From positions 1,922,001 through 1,986,000 of the forward strand of contig NC_019792.1 in the NCBI RefSeq assembly GCF_000230715.2: 64,000 nt of DNA, written 5' to 3'. This DNA comes from Natronobacterium gregoryi SP2. Its GTDB lineage: Archaea; Halobacteriota; Halobacteria; Halobacteriales; Natrialbaceae. Positions within the stretch are counted from its first letter, which is position 1. Each line of letters opens with the position of its first letter. The notes beneath the pieces were generated by a model. It did no database searches. It was not told the origin of the DNA and saw only the letters and a list, made by a program, of their open reading frames with translations. The translations under genes and the position numbers were made by a program. This document shows, one piece after another, positions 7,935-17,719 of this stretch.

Positions 7935-9170
7935 ATGTCTCGAAGCCCGTCTATTCCCGACCGACCTCATCGCGATATCGATCCGGATCTCCCCGACGAC
8001 GAGCGGCTGGAGGCGCTCAGGAGTCATTTCGAAGATCTCGTGACCGTCAACGAGCAACTCTCGAGCCAACTCGACGAGGCCGAGGAACGCCGAGGCCACC
8101 TGCGAGAGAAGGTCGACCGCGTCGAACGGGAAAACGAGACGCTCAAGAGTTCCTCGCTGTATATCGCGACCGTCGAGGACGTGATGGACGACGACGGCGA
8201 GGCCGTCGTCAAACAGCACGGGAACAACCAAGAAGTGCTCACTGAACTCTCACCGCGCGTCGCCGAGCGCGTCGAGGCCGGTGACCGCGTCGCTGTCAAC
8301 GACTCGTTTGCGATCCAGACGGTACTGGAAGCCGAGACCGATGCCCGCGCCCAGTCGATGGAGATCACCGAACGGCCGGCGATCGGCTACGAAGACATCG
8401 GCGGCATCGACGAACAGGTCCGTGAGGTACGCGAGGCGGTCGAACAGCCACTCGCCGAGCCCGAACGCTTCGAGGAAGTCGGTATCGATCCCCCGAGCGG
8501 CGTCTTGCTGTATGGCCCGCCGGGCACCGGGAAGACGATGCTCGCGAAAGCCGTTGCGAACGAGACCGACGCAACCTTCATCAAGATGGCTGGCTCGGAA
8601 CTCGTCCGCAAGTTCATCGGTGAGGGATCGCGGCTCGTCCGTGACCTCTTCGAAATGGCTCGCGAACGCGAGCCCGCCATCATCTTTATCGACGAAATCG
8701 ACGCTATCGCGACCACCCGCTCGGAGTCGAAAACCTCGGGCGATGCCGAGGTCCAGCGTACGATGATGCAACTCCTCAGCGAGATGGACGGGTTCGAGGC
8801 ACGCGGCGAGATTCGAATCATCGCCGCGACCAACCGCTTCGACATGCTCGATCGCGCTATTCTGCGGCCCGGCCGGTTCGATCGCCTCATCGAGGTTCCC
8901 GAACCCGATCGCGGCGGCCGCGAACAGATCCTCGAGATTCACACTCGCGACATGAACGTCTCCGACGAGGTCGACTTTGCGGAACTCGCCGACGAAACCG
9001 ACGGCTACTCCGGTGCCGACATCGAGAGTCTCGCCACCGAAGCCGGAATGTTCGCAATTCGAAACGAACGCGACGAGATCCACCACGGCGACTTCGTCGA
9101 AGCAGTGGAGAAACTCGAGGAAGACGACTCGAGCGATGTCGTCTCTTCTGCCGGCTACTTCTACCAGTAG
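7935..9170 (+). CDS. pan: Proteasome-activating nucleotidase PAN
   Basis: AAA+ unfoldase that feeds proteins into the 20S proteasome (411 aa). An N-terminal coiled coil (about 22-75) is followed by the OB domain, then Walker A GPPGTGKT (194-201), Walker B FIDEID (251-256), the sensor in ATNRFD and the arginine fingers in RPGRFDR (R311, R314). The C-terminus is FYQ, a HbYX motif that docks into the 20S alpha ring and opens the gate. The start at 7935 was chosen because a TATA box lies 30 nt upstream and homologues begin just before the coiled coil; a longer frame would run into a repeat element. Haloarchaea usually have two PAN paralogues, and I cannot say which this is. Confidence 0.93.
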   Translation: MSRSPSIPDRPHRDIDPDLPDDERLEALRSHFEDLVTVNEQLSSQLDEAEERRGHLREKVDRVERENETLKSSSLYIATVEDVMDDDGEAVVKQHGNNQEVLTELSPRVAERVEAGDRVAVNDSFAIQTVLEAETDARAQSMEITERPAIGYEDIGGIDEQVREVREAVEQPLAEPERFEEVGIDPPSGVLLYGPPGTGKTMLAKAVANETDATFIKMAGSELVRKFIGEGSRLVRDLFEMAREREPAIIFIDEIDAIATTRSESKTSGDAEVQRTMMQLLSEMDGFEARGEIRIIAATNRFDMLDRAILRPGRFDRLIEVPEPDRGGREQILEIHTRDMNVSDEVDFAELADETDGYSGADIESLATEAGMFAIRNERDEIHHGDFVEAVEKLEEDDSSDVVSSAGYFYQ

Positions 9171-9444
9171 CGAACGGTTGCACTGTCGGTCAGTTCGCTC
9201 ACGAAGCTAGTTGCTGGCCGTTTTGTGCTGTCTTCTGACTTGCTCCTGATGGGCCAAGCTGGGTCTGCGTTCGCCCCAGCCGTCGGCAGCGCGACTTTGC
9301 GGATCGCTTTCCGGTAGTGGCGTCGCACGCAACGGTAGTTTCCGATCTGCCCGTGTGATCTGACGTCTCGTGGGGTACGTGTGATCGCGTCTCGAGTTGT
9401 CTGTGAATCGAAACTCCTTACGCCGTTGGCCCCCGAGATCGACC

Positions 9445-9942
9445 ATGAGCACGATTCGAATCGTCTGGGGGTCCGCGTCGGCTCCGACTGCGATGTCGTC
9501 CTACGATGGCGCGCTCGCGGATGCGGGCATCGAGAACTACAACATCGTCTCCGTCTCGTCGGTGATTCCTGCCGACGCCGACGTCGAGGCTGTCGGCACG
9601 GCACCGGATCTTGGCCCGGCCGGCGAACGGCTGACCGTCGTCGAGGCGAGAGCGACGACGGCAGGTCCGGGCAGTGTCAGTGCCGCTCTCGCATGGTCGC
9701 AATCCAGTCCCGACGACGCCGAATCAGAACGGGGCCCCGGACTCTTCTACGAGGCTGCCGGAGAGATCGCTCCCGAAGACGTCGAGCAACGGGTTCGTGA
9801 CGGGATCGCTTCTGGCCAGGAGCTACGCGACTGGGAGTTTGACGAAACGCAGGTTGCGGTCGAGAACGGCAGTGCAGACGCTGGCAGCTACACGACCGCG
9901 ATCGTCGTCGCAGTCTACGGCGATAGCGATCCGCTGCTGTGA
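9445..9942 (+). CDS. pdaD: Pyruvoyl-dependent arginine decarboxylase
   Basis: 165 aa, the normal length of archaeal PvlArgDC. It converts arginine to agmatine, the precursor of agmatidine in tRNA-Ile2 and of polyamines. The proenzyme self-cleaves at the Ser-Ser pair in NIVSVSSVIP (Ser38/Ser39), leaving a pyruvoyl group on the new N-terminus. Other family motifs are the opening IRIVWGSASAPT, ATTAGPGSVSAALAW, GLFYEAAG and the closing TTAIVVAVYGD. The ATG at 9445 gives the standard N-terminus; upstream codons in frame look non-coding. It is followed by a small haloarchaeal gene. Confidence 0.92.
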   Translation: MSTIRIVWGSASAPTAMSSYDGALADAGIENYNIVSVSSVIPADADVEAVGTAPDLGPAGERLTVVEARATTAGPGSVSAALAWSQSSPDDAESERGPGLFYEAAGEIAPEDVEQRVRDGIASGQELRDWEFDETQVAVENGSADAGSYTTAIVVAVYGDSDPLL

Positions 9943-10009
9943 GCCCGCACACACCTCTCGAGGCCAACCCTTTTGACCCGTCGGCACTTTGTTAGCGTAC
10001 GAATTTCTC

Positions 10010-10402
10010 ATGAACGGAAACACGCCGTACGCAGGGCTCCCGGGAGAGACGGCCGCTGGCAAGCGCGCCTCGGTAGACGTTCCTGACCTCTCGAGTACGC
10101 AAAGACGGCTGCTCCATCGTGACGTGACCCGGATCGCATCGCGGACGCGCGAGTACCTCCCAAGCGAGTACGTCGTCGACGCGGACGTCTCGACCGGCGT
10201 CGGCGGCCCACAGGTGACCGTCGCCGTCCGCCCACCGATCGGTCACACGGTCAGTGCCGGCTTCGCTCCCGACCTCGATGACGTCTCCGAGGAAGCGATC
10301 ACGGCCGACGAACGCGACGAGGTTGCCCGTGGCCTGGCCGCAAGCGCGGCGCTGCAGGTTAAACAGGCCATCGGCGACAACGTGACGCCGACCGCGAAGT
10401 AG
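10010..10402 (+). CDS. Small conserved haloarchaeal protein (DUF5811-like)
   Basis: 130 aa with no signal peptide or membrane helix. The opening NGNTPYAGLPGE and the later QVTVAVRPPIGHTVSAGF resemble the haloarchaeal DUF5811 family; this is a recalled resemblance. A helical C-terminus (DERDEVARGLAASAALQVKQA) follows the beta core. The start is the ATG at 10010; a TTG seven codons upstream is the alternative. It lies 67 bp after pdaD, possibly in the same unit. Function unknown. Confidence 0.6.
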   Translation: MNGNTPYAGLPGETAAGKRASVDVPDLSSTQRRLLHRDVTRIASRTREYLPSEYVVDADVSTGVGGPQVTVAVRPPIGHTVSAGFAPDLDDVSEEAITADERDEVARGLAASAALQVKQAIGDNVTPTAK

Positions 10403-10523
10403 GTCGGGATCGATAGCTGAGACGACGCTTCCGGCCTTTCTTTCCACCTGATTAAAAATACCGTATTTTCCGCCCGCAACCCGTGGTATGGGCATCTAGT
10501 GTCTCCGCGTCGTCTGCTCTCTG

Positions 10524-10611
10524 CTAGTACTCCGCCAAGCGTCGACTGCTGCGTGAACCCAGACGACCGCATTCGGTTTCACTCATCCGTTCAGGCTTGC
10601 CAAAGCACTAG
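10524..10611. repeat. Family B (CTAG-bounded) element, copy 1
   Basis: Exactly 88 bp from CTAG to CTAG. Its arms are imperfect inverted repeats and the middle can fold (TGCGTGAA pairing with TTTCAC). It matches the reverse complement of 62852-62939 at 86 of 88 positions by direct comparison. Confidence 0.8.
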
Positions 10612-10882
10612 TACCGTCCCAACCGTCGTCTTCGGTCTCACCGCCAACTGGACACCGACTTCGAAGACGATCAGCCCAGAAACCGCGTTCGCCGACATCG
10701 TGATCGATAGCGATCTGACTACCATCCAGCGGGAAACGCTCGAGGACGGGCACACGACGGCGGCTCCACCCTTCGTGAACGAAAAGCAGTTCGTCGAACA
10801 CGACGGACGATACTACACTGTCAGGCGTCAGGGAACGACGTGGACGACCGTACCGGCTTGGTCTGTCGCTCTCGCGCCGTGA
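10608..10882 (+). pseudogene. Remnant of a small haloarchaeal protein fused to a family B arm
   Basis: The plus frame from about 10610 to the TGA at 10882 reads with haloarchaeal codon use: FADIVIDSDLTTIQR, LEDGHTTAAPPFV, then FVEHDGRYYTVRRQG. This resembles the conserved part of small DUF7979-type haloarchaeal proteins. Its 5' end is replaced by repeat sequence (CTAGTACCGTCCCAACCGTC is the left arm of family B), so no natural start codon is left; the nearest in-frame starts lie inside the repeat or before it. I call it a decayed 3' fragment. A chimeric expressed ORF starting near 10499 cannot be excluded. Confidence 0.4.
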
Positions 10883-10963
10883 GCGTACTGGGAGTGCGAC
10901 TCGGCGTGCTCGAGCCGGTGAGATACAGCTTGTCCGACGACGAGACCAGATAGACCGCGCTAC

Positions 10964-11377
10964 TCAGTACAGGAGCTGTTCGATCTGGTGGCTCCGACGT
11001 TCGAGATCGACCGCCGGCTCGAGATCGGGATCGCGCTCGAGTCGATCGATCGCGAGCAACGGATCGGCACCTGCGCGTTCGACGTCGCACAGGAGCGACT
11101 CGATCGCGGCACGGTTTGTCACGAGCGACTCGGCGAGGTCGAGCGCGAGCAAGAGCGGAACCGCTTTCTCGGCGGCACCGGGAACCGCATCACTGAGCAG
11201 GTCGAACTCGGAGTCCGCCGCGTCAGCGTCGGCGTCGGCGTCGGCGTCGGTAACCGGCTCGACGGTCAGACAGCGGGTACAGCAACTCGCGACTGCTGTG
11301 TTCGACGCGAGGTACTCTCGATGCCGATTGGGCACGGCAAACTCGATCGTCGGTGAGCCACACTCTGAGCACGGCAT
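10964..11377 (-). CDS. Zinc-ribbon protein (DUF6276-like)
   Basis: 137 aa. The N-terminus has two CxxC knuckles (MPCSECGSP and CCTRCL), probably binding one zinc. An alanine/aspartate run (DADADADAD) follows, encoded by a short tandem repeat near 11225-11250 that may vary in length, then a helical C-terminal region (EKAVPLLLALDLAESLV). This layout matches haloarchaeal DUF6276 proteins as I remember them. It is downstream of atpD on the same strand and may be co-transcribed. Function unknown. Confidence 0.6.
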   Translation of the reverse strand: MPCSECGSPTIEFAVPNRHREYLASNTAVASCCTRCLTVEPVTDADADADADAADSEFDLLSDAVPGAAEKAVPLLLALDLAESLVTNRAAIESLLCDVERAGADPLLAIDRLERDPDLEPAVDLERRSHQIEQLLY

Positions 11378-11441
11378 CCTGTCGTAACTGTTTGTAGATC
11401 GCTCCCACAGCGATCGGGTACGGACTGTCTTTCAGCGGGGA

Positions 11442-12155
11442 CTAGTTCCCGCCAGCGACGCCACCCGCAGCTGGCTGTTCGATCTGCTCCGCTTCGTCGT
11501 CCGCGTTTTCCTCTCTGGCCGCTTTCTCTTCTTGCTCTTTTTTCTCCTTGATCTTCTTTAGACGGAACGTCTCCTCGCGCTCCTGTTCCTCGAGTTTCTG
11601 CTCGATGTACTCCTGGTTTCCCTTGAGTTCGGGCAGCAGTTTGAACTCGAGGGCGTTGACGCGGCGTTTCGTCGTCTCGATCTCTCGGAGCATCTTCTTC
11701 ATCGCAGTCTCGACCTCGGCAGCGAGGATGATGCTCTCGAGGAGGTCTTCGTAGGCTTCTGCGGTCTCGTCGATGCGGGCGGTGGTACCCATGATACCGT
11801 ACCCGCGCTCGTCCAGGCTCTTGGAAACCCGGGTGGATTCGATCTGTGGGACGACGACACCCATGATGTTTTTCGACTCGGTAGTGATCTCGGGGTGTTC
11901 GTGGAGTGCAGCGGCGGCTCCCCGGACCGCGACGTCGCCCTCCATGGCGCGTGCCATGTTGATCTTCGTCTGGGCTTCCTCGTAGTCGTCCGCGAGGTCG
12001 CCACGAACGTCCTGGGCCTTGTCCAGGATGTCCATGAACTCCATGATCAGCCCGTCCCGTTTCTTCTCGAGGGTGCTGTGCCCACGCTCGGAGAGTTCGA
12101 TGCGGTCTTCGATCTCCATCAGGTTCTTGCGGGTGGGCTTTACGTCCTTGGCCAT
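11442..12155 (-). CDS. atpD: A-type ATP synthase subunit D (central stalk)
   Basis: 237 aa. Long coiled-coil protein forming the rotating central shaft. It opens with the family motif [17 protein letters not shown], followed by [16 protein letters not shown] and a second long helix near the C-terminus ([22 protein letters not shown]). The Glu/Lys-rich tail ends in a Gly/Ala stretch. It is the last gene of the ATP synthase operon but is separated from atpB by 368 bp containing two repeat elements, so it may depend on readthrough or on its own promoter. Confidence 0.93.
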   Translation of the reverse strand: MAKDVKPTRKNLMEIEDRIELSERGHSTLEKKRDGLIMEFMDILDKAQDVRGDLADDYEEAQTKINMARAMEGDVAVRGAAAALHEHPEITTESKNIMGVVVPQIESTRVSKSLDERGYGIMGTTARIDETAEAYEDLLESIILAAEVETAMKKMLREIETTKRRVNALEFKLLPELKGNQEYIEQKLEEQEREETFRLKKIKEKKEQEEKAAREENADDEAEQIEQPAAGGVAGGN

Positions 12156-12248
12156 CTTGTCGGGGGATAGCGCTCCCAGTCGGATAACTGTTTACAGTTT
12201 TACTGACGGCCCTGTCTGCGAGGATCGAGGGCAGTGGAGACGACTTCT

Positions 12249-12336
12249 CTAGTGGCGGCCCAAGCCTGAACTGATGGGTCGAATCTGGCGGTGTGGCCCG
12301 ATTCGACCCATCAGTCGACGGTTGGGACGGTACTAG
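12249..12336. repeat. Family B element, copy 2
   Basis: 88 bp bounded by CTAG. The middle is a strong hairpin: TGATGGGTCGAATC pairs with GATTCGACCCATCA. The outer arms match copy 1 (CTAGTACCGTCCCAA and CTAGTGGCGGCCCAA). Confidence 0.75.
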
Positions 12337-12339
12337 AGG

Positions 12340-12413
12340 ACTGCAACTGCTGTGTGATGTACCGGTGTCTCGCTTTGGGTCGCGGGTGGGCCAGAACTGA
12401 TTGACAGTACACC
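12340..12413. repeat. Family A palindrome, diverged copy
   Basis: The central part TTTGGGTCGCGGGTGGGCC and the arm AACTGATTGACAG match the copy at 50903-50986 closely. The outer ends are degraded. Confidence 0.5.
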
Positions 12414-12523
12414 GTTCGACAGCAATACAGTTCGGGGTCGTCACGACTCCCACAGCCGCCGACGACGAACCGCCCGTCGGCTGTACGGCGTAGCCAGAAA
12501 TCAGTGGTCGGTGCCCGGACCGA

Positions 12524-13969
12524 TCAGTCGGCCTGGGCAGTCTCGGTTTCGCCGTCGTCGCCTTCCGTGACGGCTCCGTCTTCGCGGTAGTGTTCGTCGA
12601 TGAGCTCTTCGTCGACGCGGTTGAGTGCCTCTGCGGGGAGCATCGAGAGCAGGTCCCAGCCGAGCTCGAGTGTCTCCTCGATCGAGCGGTTAGTGTCGTA
12701 TCCCTGCTGGACGAACTCTTCCTCGAAGCGATCGGCGAAATCGAGGAACTTGTTGTCTCGTTCGGAGAGTGCTTCGCGACCGACGATATTCACGAGGTCA
12801 CGAAGGTCTTCACCCTCCGCGTAGGCGGCGTACATCTGGTCGGAGACGTCGCCGTGGTCCTCACGGGTCAGGCCCTCGCCGATACCGTCGTCCATCAGCC
12901 GCGACAGGCTGGGCAGGACGTTGATCGGCGGCTCGATCCCCTGACTGTTTAGGTTCCGGTCCATCATGATCTGGCCTTCGGTAATGTAGCCAGTGAGGTC
13001 CGGGATCGGGTGGGTGTCGTCGTCGCCGGGCATCGTCAGGATCGGAATCTGGGTGACCGATCCTTCTTTACCCTCGATTCGGCCGGCCCGCTCGTAGAGC
13101 TGTGCCAGGTCGGTGTACATGTATCCTGGATACCCACGCCGACCGGGGACCTCTTCACGTGCAGCACCGATCTGCCGGAGTGCCTCACAGTAGTTGGTCA
13201 TGTCCGTGAGGATGACCAGCACGTGATAGTCTTTCTCGAAGGCGAGATACTCCGCAGTCGTGAGCGCGAGTCGCGGCGTGACCTGCCGTTCGACTGCCGG
13301 GTCGTCTGCGAGGTTCATGAAGACGACCGACCGCTCGAGTGCGCCGGTGCGCTCGAAGTCGTCCATGAACTCGTTTGCCTCTTCCTGCGTGATACCCATC
13401 GCGCCGAAGATAACTGCGAACTCCGAGCCATCACCATCGCCGTCGCCGTCTTCTTCTTCTTCGGGAACGGTCGCCTGGCGAGCGATCTGGAGTGCGAGTT
13501 CGTTGTGGGGGAGCCCAGAGCCGGAGAAGATCGGCAGCTTCTGGCCCCGGACCAGCGTATTCATGCCGTCGATGGCGGAGACGCCAGTCTGGATGAACTC
13601 TTCTGGATATTCACGCGAGAAGGGATTGATCGCCTCGCCGACGATATCGCGTCGCTCCTCGGGAATGATCTCCGGTCCGTCGTCGATCGGGTTCCCGGAC
13701 CCGTCGAGTACCCGTCCGAGCAGGTCCTCGGTGACGGGCATCTTCATCGTCTCACCCAGGAAGCGAACGGAGGCGTTACGGTCGATGCCGCCCGTTCCCT
13801 CGAACACCTGGATCGAGACGATCTCTTCGCTCGATTCTAGTACCTGTCCGCGTAGGGTCTCACCCTGCTGTGTCTCGATCTCGACGATCTCGTCGTACCC
13901 GACGGGTTCGTCGATCTCGGCGAACACCAGCGGACCGCTGATTTCCGTGATAGTCTGGTACTCTTTCAT
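12524..13969 (-). CDS. atpB: A-type ATP synthase subunit B
   Basis: 481 aa. Non-catalytic nucleotide-binding subunit of the A1 head, alternating with subunit A. Typical motifs: [16 protein letters not shown] at the N-terminus, [56 protein letters not shown] and [17 protein letters not shown]. It lacks a P-loop, as normal for subunit B. An acidic insertion at about 169-182 ([13 protein letters not shown]) sits where homologues have a short loop, probably a halophilic surface expansion. It starts 2 nt after the atpA stop. Confidence 0.95.
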   Translation of the reverse strand: MKEYQTITEISGPLVFAEIDEPVGYDEIVEIETQQGETLRGQVLESSEEIVSIQVFEGTGGIDRNASVRFLGETMKMPVTEDLLGRVLDGSGNPIDDGPEIIPEERRDIVGEAINPFSREYPEEFIQTGVSAIDGMNTLVRGQKLPIFSGSGLPHNELALQIARQATVPEEEEDGDGDGDGSEFAVIFGAMGITQEEANEFMDDFERTGALERSVVFMNLADDPAVERQVTPRLALTTAEYLAFEKDYHVLVILTDMTNYCEALRQIGAAREEVPGRRGYPGYMYTDLAQLYERAGRIEGKEGSVTQIPILTMPGDDDTHPIPDLTGYITEGQIMMDRNLNSQGIEPPINVLPSLSRLMDDGIGEGLTREDHGDVSDQMYAAYAEGEDLRDLVNIVGREALSERDNKFLDFADRFEEEFVQQGYDTNRSIEETLELGWDLLSMLPAEALNRVDEELIDEHYREDGAVTEGDDGETETAQAD

Positions 13970-13971
13970 CG

Positions 13972-15735
13972 TTAGTACAGCGCTCGCAGTTGTTCTTCGA
14001 GATCGTTCTCGATGTCCCCGATGAACTCCTCCCAGTTCTCGGCGGTGCCCATCCGGTTGAGCCGCGGTACAGCGTCGACGTCCTGAATCTCCTCGACCGG
14101 AACACCAGCCTCGAGTGCGTCGAAGGCCTCCTCGTTGAACGTCTTGATGGCCTCGAGCATCCGATAGGTCTTCGCTGGCTCACAGTAGGTGTCGACGTCG
14201 TGCAAGGCGTTCTGCTGGAGCCAGGCCTCACGCAGGTAGCGAGCGACCTCCAGCGTGAGCTGTTGGTCTTCCGGCAGTGCGTCCTTGCCGACGAGCTGGA
14301 CGATCTCTTGCAGTTCGTCTTCCTCGTCGAGCACGTCGACGGCCCACTGGCGAACCTCGGGCCAGTCGTCCTCGACGTTTGCCTCCCACCACGGGTCGAG
14401 CTGGTCTTTGTACAGCGAGTAGGACTCGTTCCAGTTGATCGCGGGGAAGTGCCGACGTTCCGCGAGGTCGGCGTCCAGCGCCCAGAACGTCTTGACGATA
14501 CGCAGCGTGTTCTGGGTGACCGGCTCGGAGAAGTCCCCGCCTGGCGGCGAGACTGCCCCGACGACCGAAATCGTTCCTTCGTCGCCGTTGATCAGTTCGA
14601 ACCGACCGGCGCGTTCGTAGAACTCGGAGAGGCGCGCGGCGAGATAGGCGGGATACCCCTCCTCACCGGGCATCTCCTCGAGTCGGCTCGAGATTTCACG
14701 CATGGCCTCTGCCCACCGGGAGGTGGAGTCGGCCATCAGCGCGACGTCGTAGCCCATGTCGCGGTAGTACTCGGCGATCGTAATGCCCGTGTAGATACAG
14801 GACTCACGGGCTGCGACGGGCATGTTCGACGTGTTGGCGATGAGGCAGGTCCGGGCCATCAGCGGGTTCCCGGTCTGTGGGTCCGGCAGTTCCGGGAAGT
14901 CCTCGATGACCTCGGTCATCTCGTTGCCACGCTCGCCACAGCCGATGTAGACGACGATGTCCGCGTCGGACCACTTCGCGAGCTGTTGCTGGGTGACGGT
15001 CTTTCCGGACCCGAACGGACCCGGGATGGCGGCCGTCCCACCCTTCGCAAGTGGGAAGAGGCCGTCCTGAATGCGCTGCCCCGTCACGAGCGGCTCGGTT
15101 GGCGTCTCCTTGTTGCCGGCGGGACGGGCCTGTCGGACCGGCCACTCCTGGTGCATCTGAATCTCCTCGCCGGAGGAGAGTTCGGCGACGGTCTCCTCGA
15201 CGGTGAACTCGCCACTCTCGATTGCAGTCACTTCGCCGCCCTCGTAGTCCGGCGGCACCATGACCTTGTGGTCGATAGTAACCGTCTCGGGAACGACCCC
15301 GACGACATCGCCGGCTTCGACCTCGTCACCTTCCTCGACTTCGGGCTCGAACTCCCACTCTTTCTCGAGGTCGATACCGGGCGCGTCGACGCCACGGTCG
15401 AGAAACGCCGTCCCCATCTTGTCCTCGAGGACGTCCAGCGGACGCTGGACGCCGTCGTAGATGGAGTCGAGCATACCGGGTCCGAGATCGACCGAGAGGG
15501 GCTCGCCCGTGTTCTCGACTGGTTCACCCGGGCCGACGCCGGACGTCTCCTCGTACACCTGAATTGTGGTCAGGTTTCCTTCGATCTCGATGACCTCGCC
15601 CATCAGTCCTTCGTCGCCGACGTAGACGACGTCGTTCATCCGGGCGTCGAGGTCCGCAGCGGTCACGACCGGACCGCTCACGCTTTCGATTACACCGTCT
15701 TCGTCGACGGTCTGGGTGTCTTCTGCCTGGCTCAT
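13972..15735 (-). CDS. atpA: A-type ATP synthase catalytic subunit A
   Basis: 587 aa. Catalytic subunit of the A1 hexamer. The P-loop GPFGSGKT lies at 239-246, preceded by the family-specific non-homologous bulge (about 115-190). Later motifs include [33 protein letters not shown] and [20 protein letters not shown]. Length and order are standard and no intein is present, although atpA carries one in some archaea. It lies between atpF (3-nt gap) and atpB. Confidence 0.97.
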   Translation of the reverse strand: MSQAEDTQTVDEDGVIESVSGPVVTAADLDARMNDVVYVGDEGLMGEVIEIEGNLTTIQVYEETSGVGPGEPVENTGEPLSVDLGPGMLDSIYDGVQRPLDVLEDKMGTAFLDRGVDAPGIDLEKEWEFEPEVEEGDEVEAGDVVGVVPETVTIDHKVMVPPDYEGGEVTAIESGEFTVEETVAELSSGEEIQMHQEWPVRQARPAGNKETPTEPLVTGQRIQDGLFPLAKGGTAAIPGPFGSGKTVTQQQLAKWSDADIVVYIGCGERGNEMTEVIEDFPELPDPQTGNPLMARTCLIANTSNMPVAARESCIYTGITIAEYYRDMGYDVALMADSTSRWAEAMREISSRLEEMPGEEGYPAYLAARLSEFYERAGRFELINGDEGTISVVGAVSPPGGDFSEPVTQNTLRIVKTFWALDADLAERRHFPAINWNESYSLYKDQLDPWWEANVEDDWPEVRQWAVDVLDEEDELQEIVQLVGKDALPEDQQLTLEVARYLREAWLQQNALHDVDTYCEPAKTYRMLEAIKTFNEEAFDALEAGVPVEEIQDVDAVPRLNRMGTAENWEEFIGDIENDLEEQLRALY

Positions 15736-15738
15736 AGT

Positions 15739-16071
15739 TTAGCTGTTTTCGTCCTCTTCCATCAGGTCGATACCGATCGCGCGTTTGATCTGGTCGCGCA
15801 GTCCGCCGCCACCGGCGCCGCCCCCGATGGTGACGACGACCGGCTCGACGCTCGTCTCGACGTTCTGCCGAACGCTCCGCGAGAGATACTCGAGGTCGTC
15901 GTCGTGCATGACGAGGATGCCGACGTTCTCGTCCGTAAGAAGGCCCGTCACCGCCTCGTCTAGCTCGCTCTCCTTTTGATCGTCCGGAACGTTCTCGAAC
16001 TGTCGAACGCCCGCGAGGCGAAAGCCCGTCGTGAACTCCTGACTGCCGACCACTGCTATCTCCTGGCTCAT
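15739..16071 (-). CDS. atpF: A-type ATP synthase subunit F
   Basis: 110 aa. Central-stalk subunit with a Rossmann-like fold. Recognisable motifs are EIAVVGSQEFTTGFRLAGV, VGILVMHDDDLEYL and a central-sheet EPVVVTIGGG. Its start overlaps the end of atpC by 4 nt (ATGA-type junction), indicating translational coupling. Confidence 0.92.
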   Translation of the reverse strand: MSQEIAVVGSQEFTTGFRLAGVRQFENVPDDQKESELDEAVTGLLTDENVGILVMHDDDLEYLSRSVRQNVETSVEPVVVTIGGGAGGGGLRDQIKRAIGIDLMEEDENS

Positions 16072-17120
16072 AGAATCACCAGTTCCTCTTCGATCTCGTT
16101 TTCGTCGAACCCGACTTCACGACCCCGTGCGATCGCGCGGATGTTCTCGACCTCGCGTTCCTTCGCGAGGATGTACGACAACACGCCCGAAACCGACACC
16201 GGATAGATACTCGAGAGCGTATCCGCGTACTCGAGCAACGCAGCATCTAGTGCGTGCTCGAACTGGATAAGGCTATCAGCATCGCGTAGCCGGTTGAGGG
16301 CTCCCGAAAGTCGGTTGCCGTAGCGTTTGTTCTCGGCGATGTGATCGATGAGGTCGTCGTAGTCGGTGACCAGACGGTTTAGCTCCGACTTCTCGAACAG
16401 GACACCGCCCTCGATGTAGTAGGTCGCAGGATCGAGGTCGGTTCCAGTGCGAGCGAGCCGCAAGGCGTTGCTGGCGTTCCGGAAGTCGATTTCGGCTTGT
16501 AGGAACTCGACGTACTTCGCTTCTGGCCCCTCACTGGGTCGCCCGAGGTCCGCGAGCAAGTTCTCGTAGAACTCGCGGTCGAGCGCGTTCTCGAGCGGGA
16601 CGAGGATGTCGCTCTCTTCGAACTCTTCGTATCCCTCACGGAGTGGCTCGTAGTAGATCGTGCCATCGAGAAGTTCGATCGCATCCTCGATCTCGTCGGC
16701 CTCGAGCAGTCGATCGATCGTCGCGTCGTCGAGCTCGCCGGCCCGAACGAGGTCCGTTCGGATGTCTTCTGCGGGCGCATCGGTGTAGATCCCGCGGATG
16801 ATCGTCTTGAGATTCCAGACATCGAACTTCCGGAGGTACCGACCGATGAGGTCCGCGACACGGCCTTCCGACCACTCGAGCAGGTCCCGGAAGTGCTTCG
16901 CGAGGTTGCGGTTCAGGGCGTACTCGATCAGGTCGACGCCAGAGAACCGCGTCCCGAGTTCGTTGATCTCGCGTTCGTACTCCGACTCTTCCATGAACCG
17001 CGCGATACCGCTTGGCCCCATTCGGATCAGTTTGCGGTAGTCTTCGTCCGCAAACAGCGCCGCTCGTCGTGCTCGAACGCGAGCGTTGACGTACTCCGTG
17101 TTGGAGGAACCTAGGCTCAT
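16068..17120 (-). CDS. atpC: A-type ATP synthase subunit C
   Basis: 350 aa. Funnel-shaped subunit (homologous to yeast V-ATPase subunit d) linking the central stalk to the membrane ring. It is largely helical with family motifs NTEYVNARVRARRAALF at the N-terminus, DVWNLKTIIRGIYT in the middle and YILAKEREVENIRAIARGRE near the end. It overlaps atpE by 4 nt. Confidence 0.93.
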   Translation of the reverse strand: MSLGSSNTEYVNARVRARRAALFADEDYRKLIRMGPSGIARFMEESEYEREINELGTRFSGVDLIEYALNRNLAKHFRDLLEWSEGRVADLIGRYLRKFDVWNLKTIIRGIYTDAPAEDIRTDLVRAGELDDATIDRLLEADEIEDAIELLDGTIYYEPLREGYEEFEESDILVPLENALDREFYENLLADLGRPSEGPEAKYVEFLQAEIDFRNASNALRLARTGTDLDPATYYIEGGVLFEKSELNRLVTDYDDLIDHIAENKRYGNRLSGALNRLRDADSLIQFEHALDAALLEYADTLSSIYPVSVSGVLSYILAKEREVENIRAIARGREVGFDENEIEEELVIL

Positions 17121-17698
17121 TGGTCGAAGAGTCGGTTACTGATCTCCCGGAGGTTGTCTTCCCAGACATCCTCGAGCACCGAGTCGAACGTGTTGTTGAC
17201 TCGGATGCGAGAACCCTCGCTCTCGACGACGACGCCGCCGAGGCAATCGTACTCGCCGGCGTACTCGTAGTCGTCGTCCTCTGCGAGGATCGACTCGATC
17301 AGCTCCTGGTCGTCCCCGCGACCGTAGACGCTGACGTCGTCACCGGCTTCGAACTCTTCGCTTGCGGCCTCGAGGAGAGCGCGAGTGAGTTCCTCGCGGT
17401 CGTCTCCTTCGAGGGCGGCGAGTTCGGACTCGGCCTGCTCGTAGACGTCCTCGAGAACGTCGCGTCGGGCCTCCAGGCGTTTCTGTTTCGCCTCCAGTTT
17501 CGCACTGGAGAGTCGCTGTTCGCGCAACTGCTCGATCTCGCGTTCGACTTCCCGCTCGGCCGTTGCCTCGATCTCTTCGGCGTCGGCGTCGGCTTCCGAA
17601 ACGATTTCGTCGGCACGAGCCTCGGCCTCGCTACGGATTTCCTCCGCACGCGCGTTAGCCTCTTCTCGAATGTCTTCGACGACTGTTTCCAAACTCAT
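17117..17698 (-). CDS. atpE: A-type ATP synthase subunit E (peripheral stalk)
   Basis: 193 aa. A long acidic coiled coil (about 1-95, with IREEANARAEEIRSEAEARA heptads) forms the peripheral stalk with subunit H; the C-terminal globular domain (about 100-190) binds A/B. The C-terminus contains YDCLGGVVVESEGSRIRVNN, conserved in the family. It is separated from atpK by 21 bp. Confidence 0.92.
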   Translation of the reverse strand: MSLETVVEDIREEANARAEEIRSEAEARADEIVSEADADAEEIEATAEREVEREIEQLREQRLSSAKLEAKQKRLEARRDVLEDVYEQAESELAALEGDDREELTRALLEAASEEFEAGDDVSVYGRGDDQELIESILAEDDDYEYAGEYDCLGGVVVESEGSRIRVNNTFDSVLEDVWEDNLREISNRLFDQ

Positions 17699-17719
17699 TG
17701 GTGAGAGAAGGGGTGGCTC

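Larger units (their letters stand above)
10403..10963. other. Repeat-disrupted intergenic region
   Basis: A 561-bp gap. A TATA-like TTAAAAATAC near 10451 is followed by an ATG at 10488 whose frame ends after three codons at CTAG. Then come a family B element (10524-10611), a truncated second family B arm (10608-10628) and a coding-like remnant. It looks like a site where a small gene was broken by element insertion. Confidence 0.5.
12156..12523. other. Repeat-filled gap inside the ATP synthase operon
   Basis: A 368-bp interval between atpB and atpD on the minus strand. Family B lies at 12249-12336 and a diverged family A copy at about 12340-12413. No gene is visible. A gap this long is unusual for this operon, where the other junctions overlap or are under 25 bp. 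Confidence 0.6.

Noticed and set aside
13990-15963. 657-codon open frame on the plus strand opposite atpA and atpF
   Set aside because: It is the antisense shadow of strongly conserved ATP synthase genes; GC-rich codon use keeps the opposite frame open. No family features.
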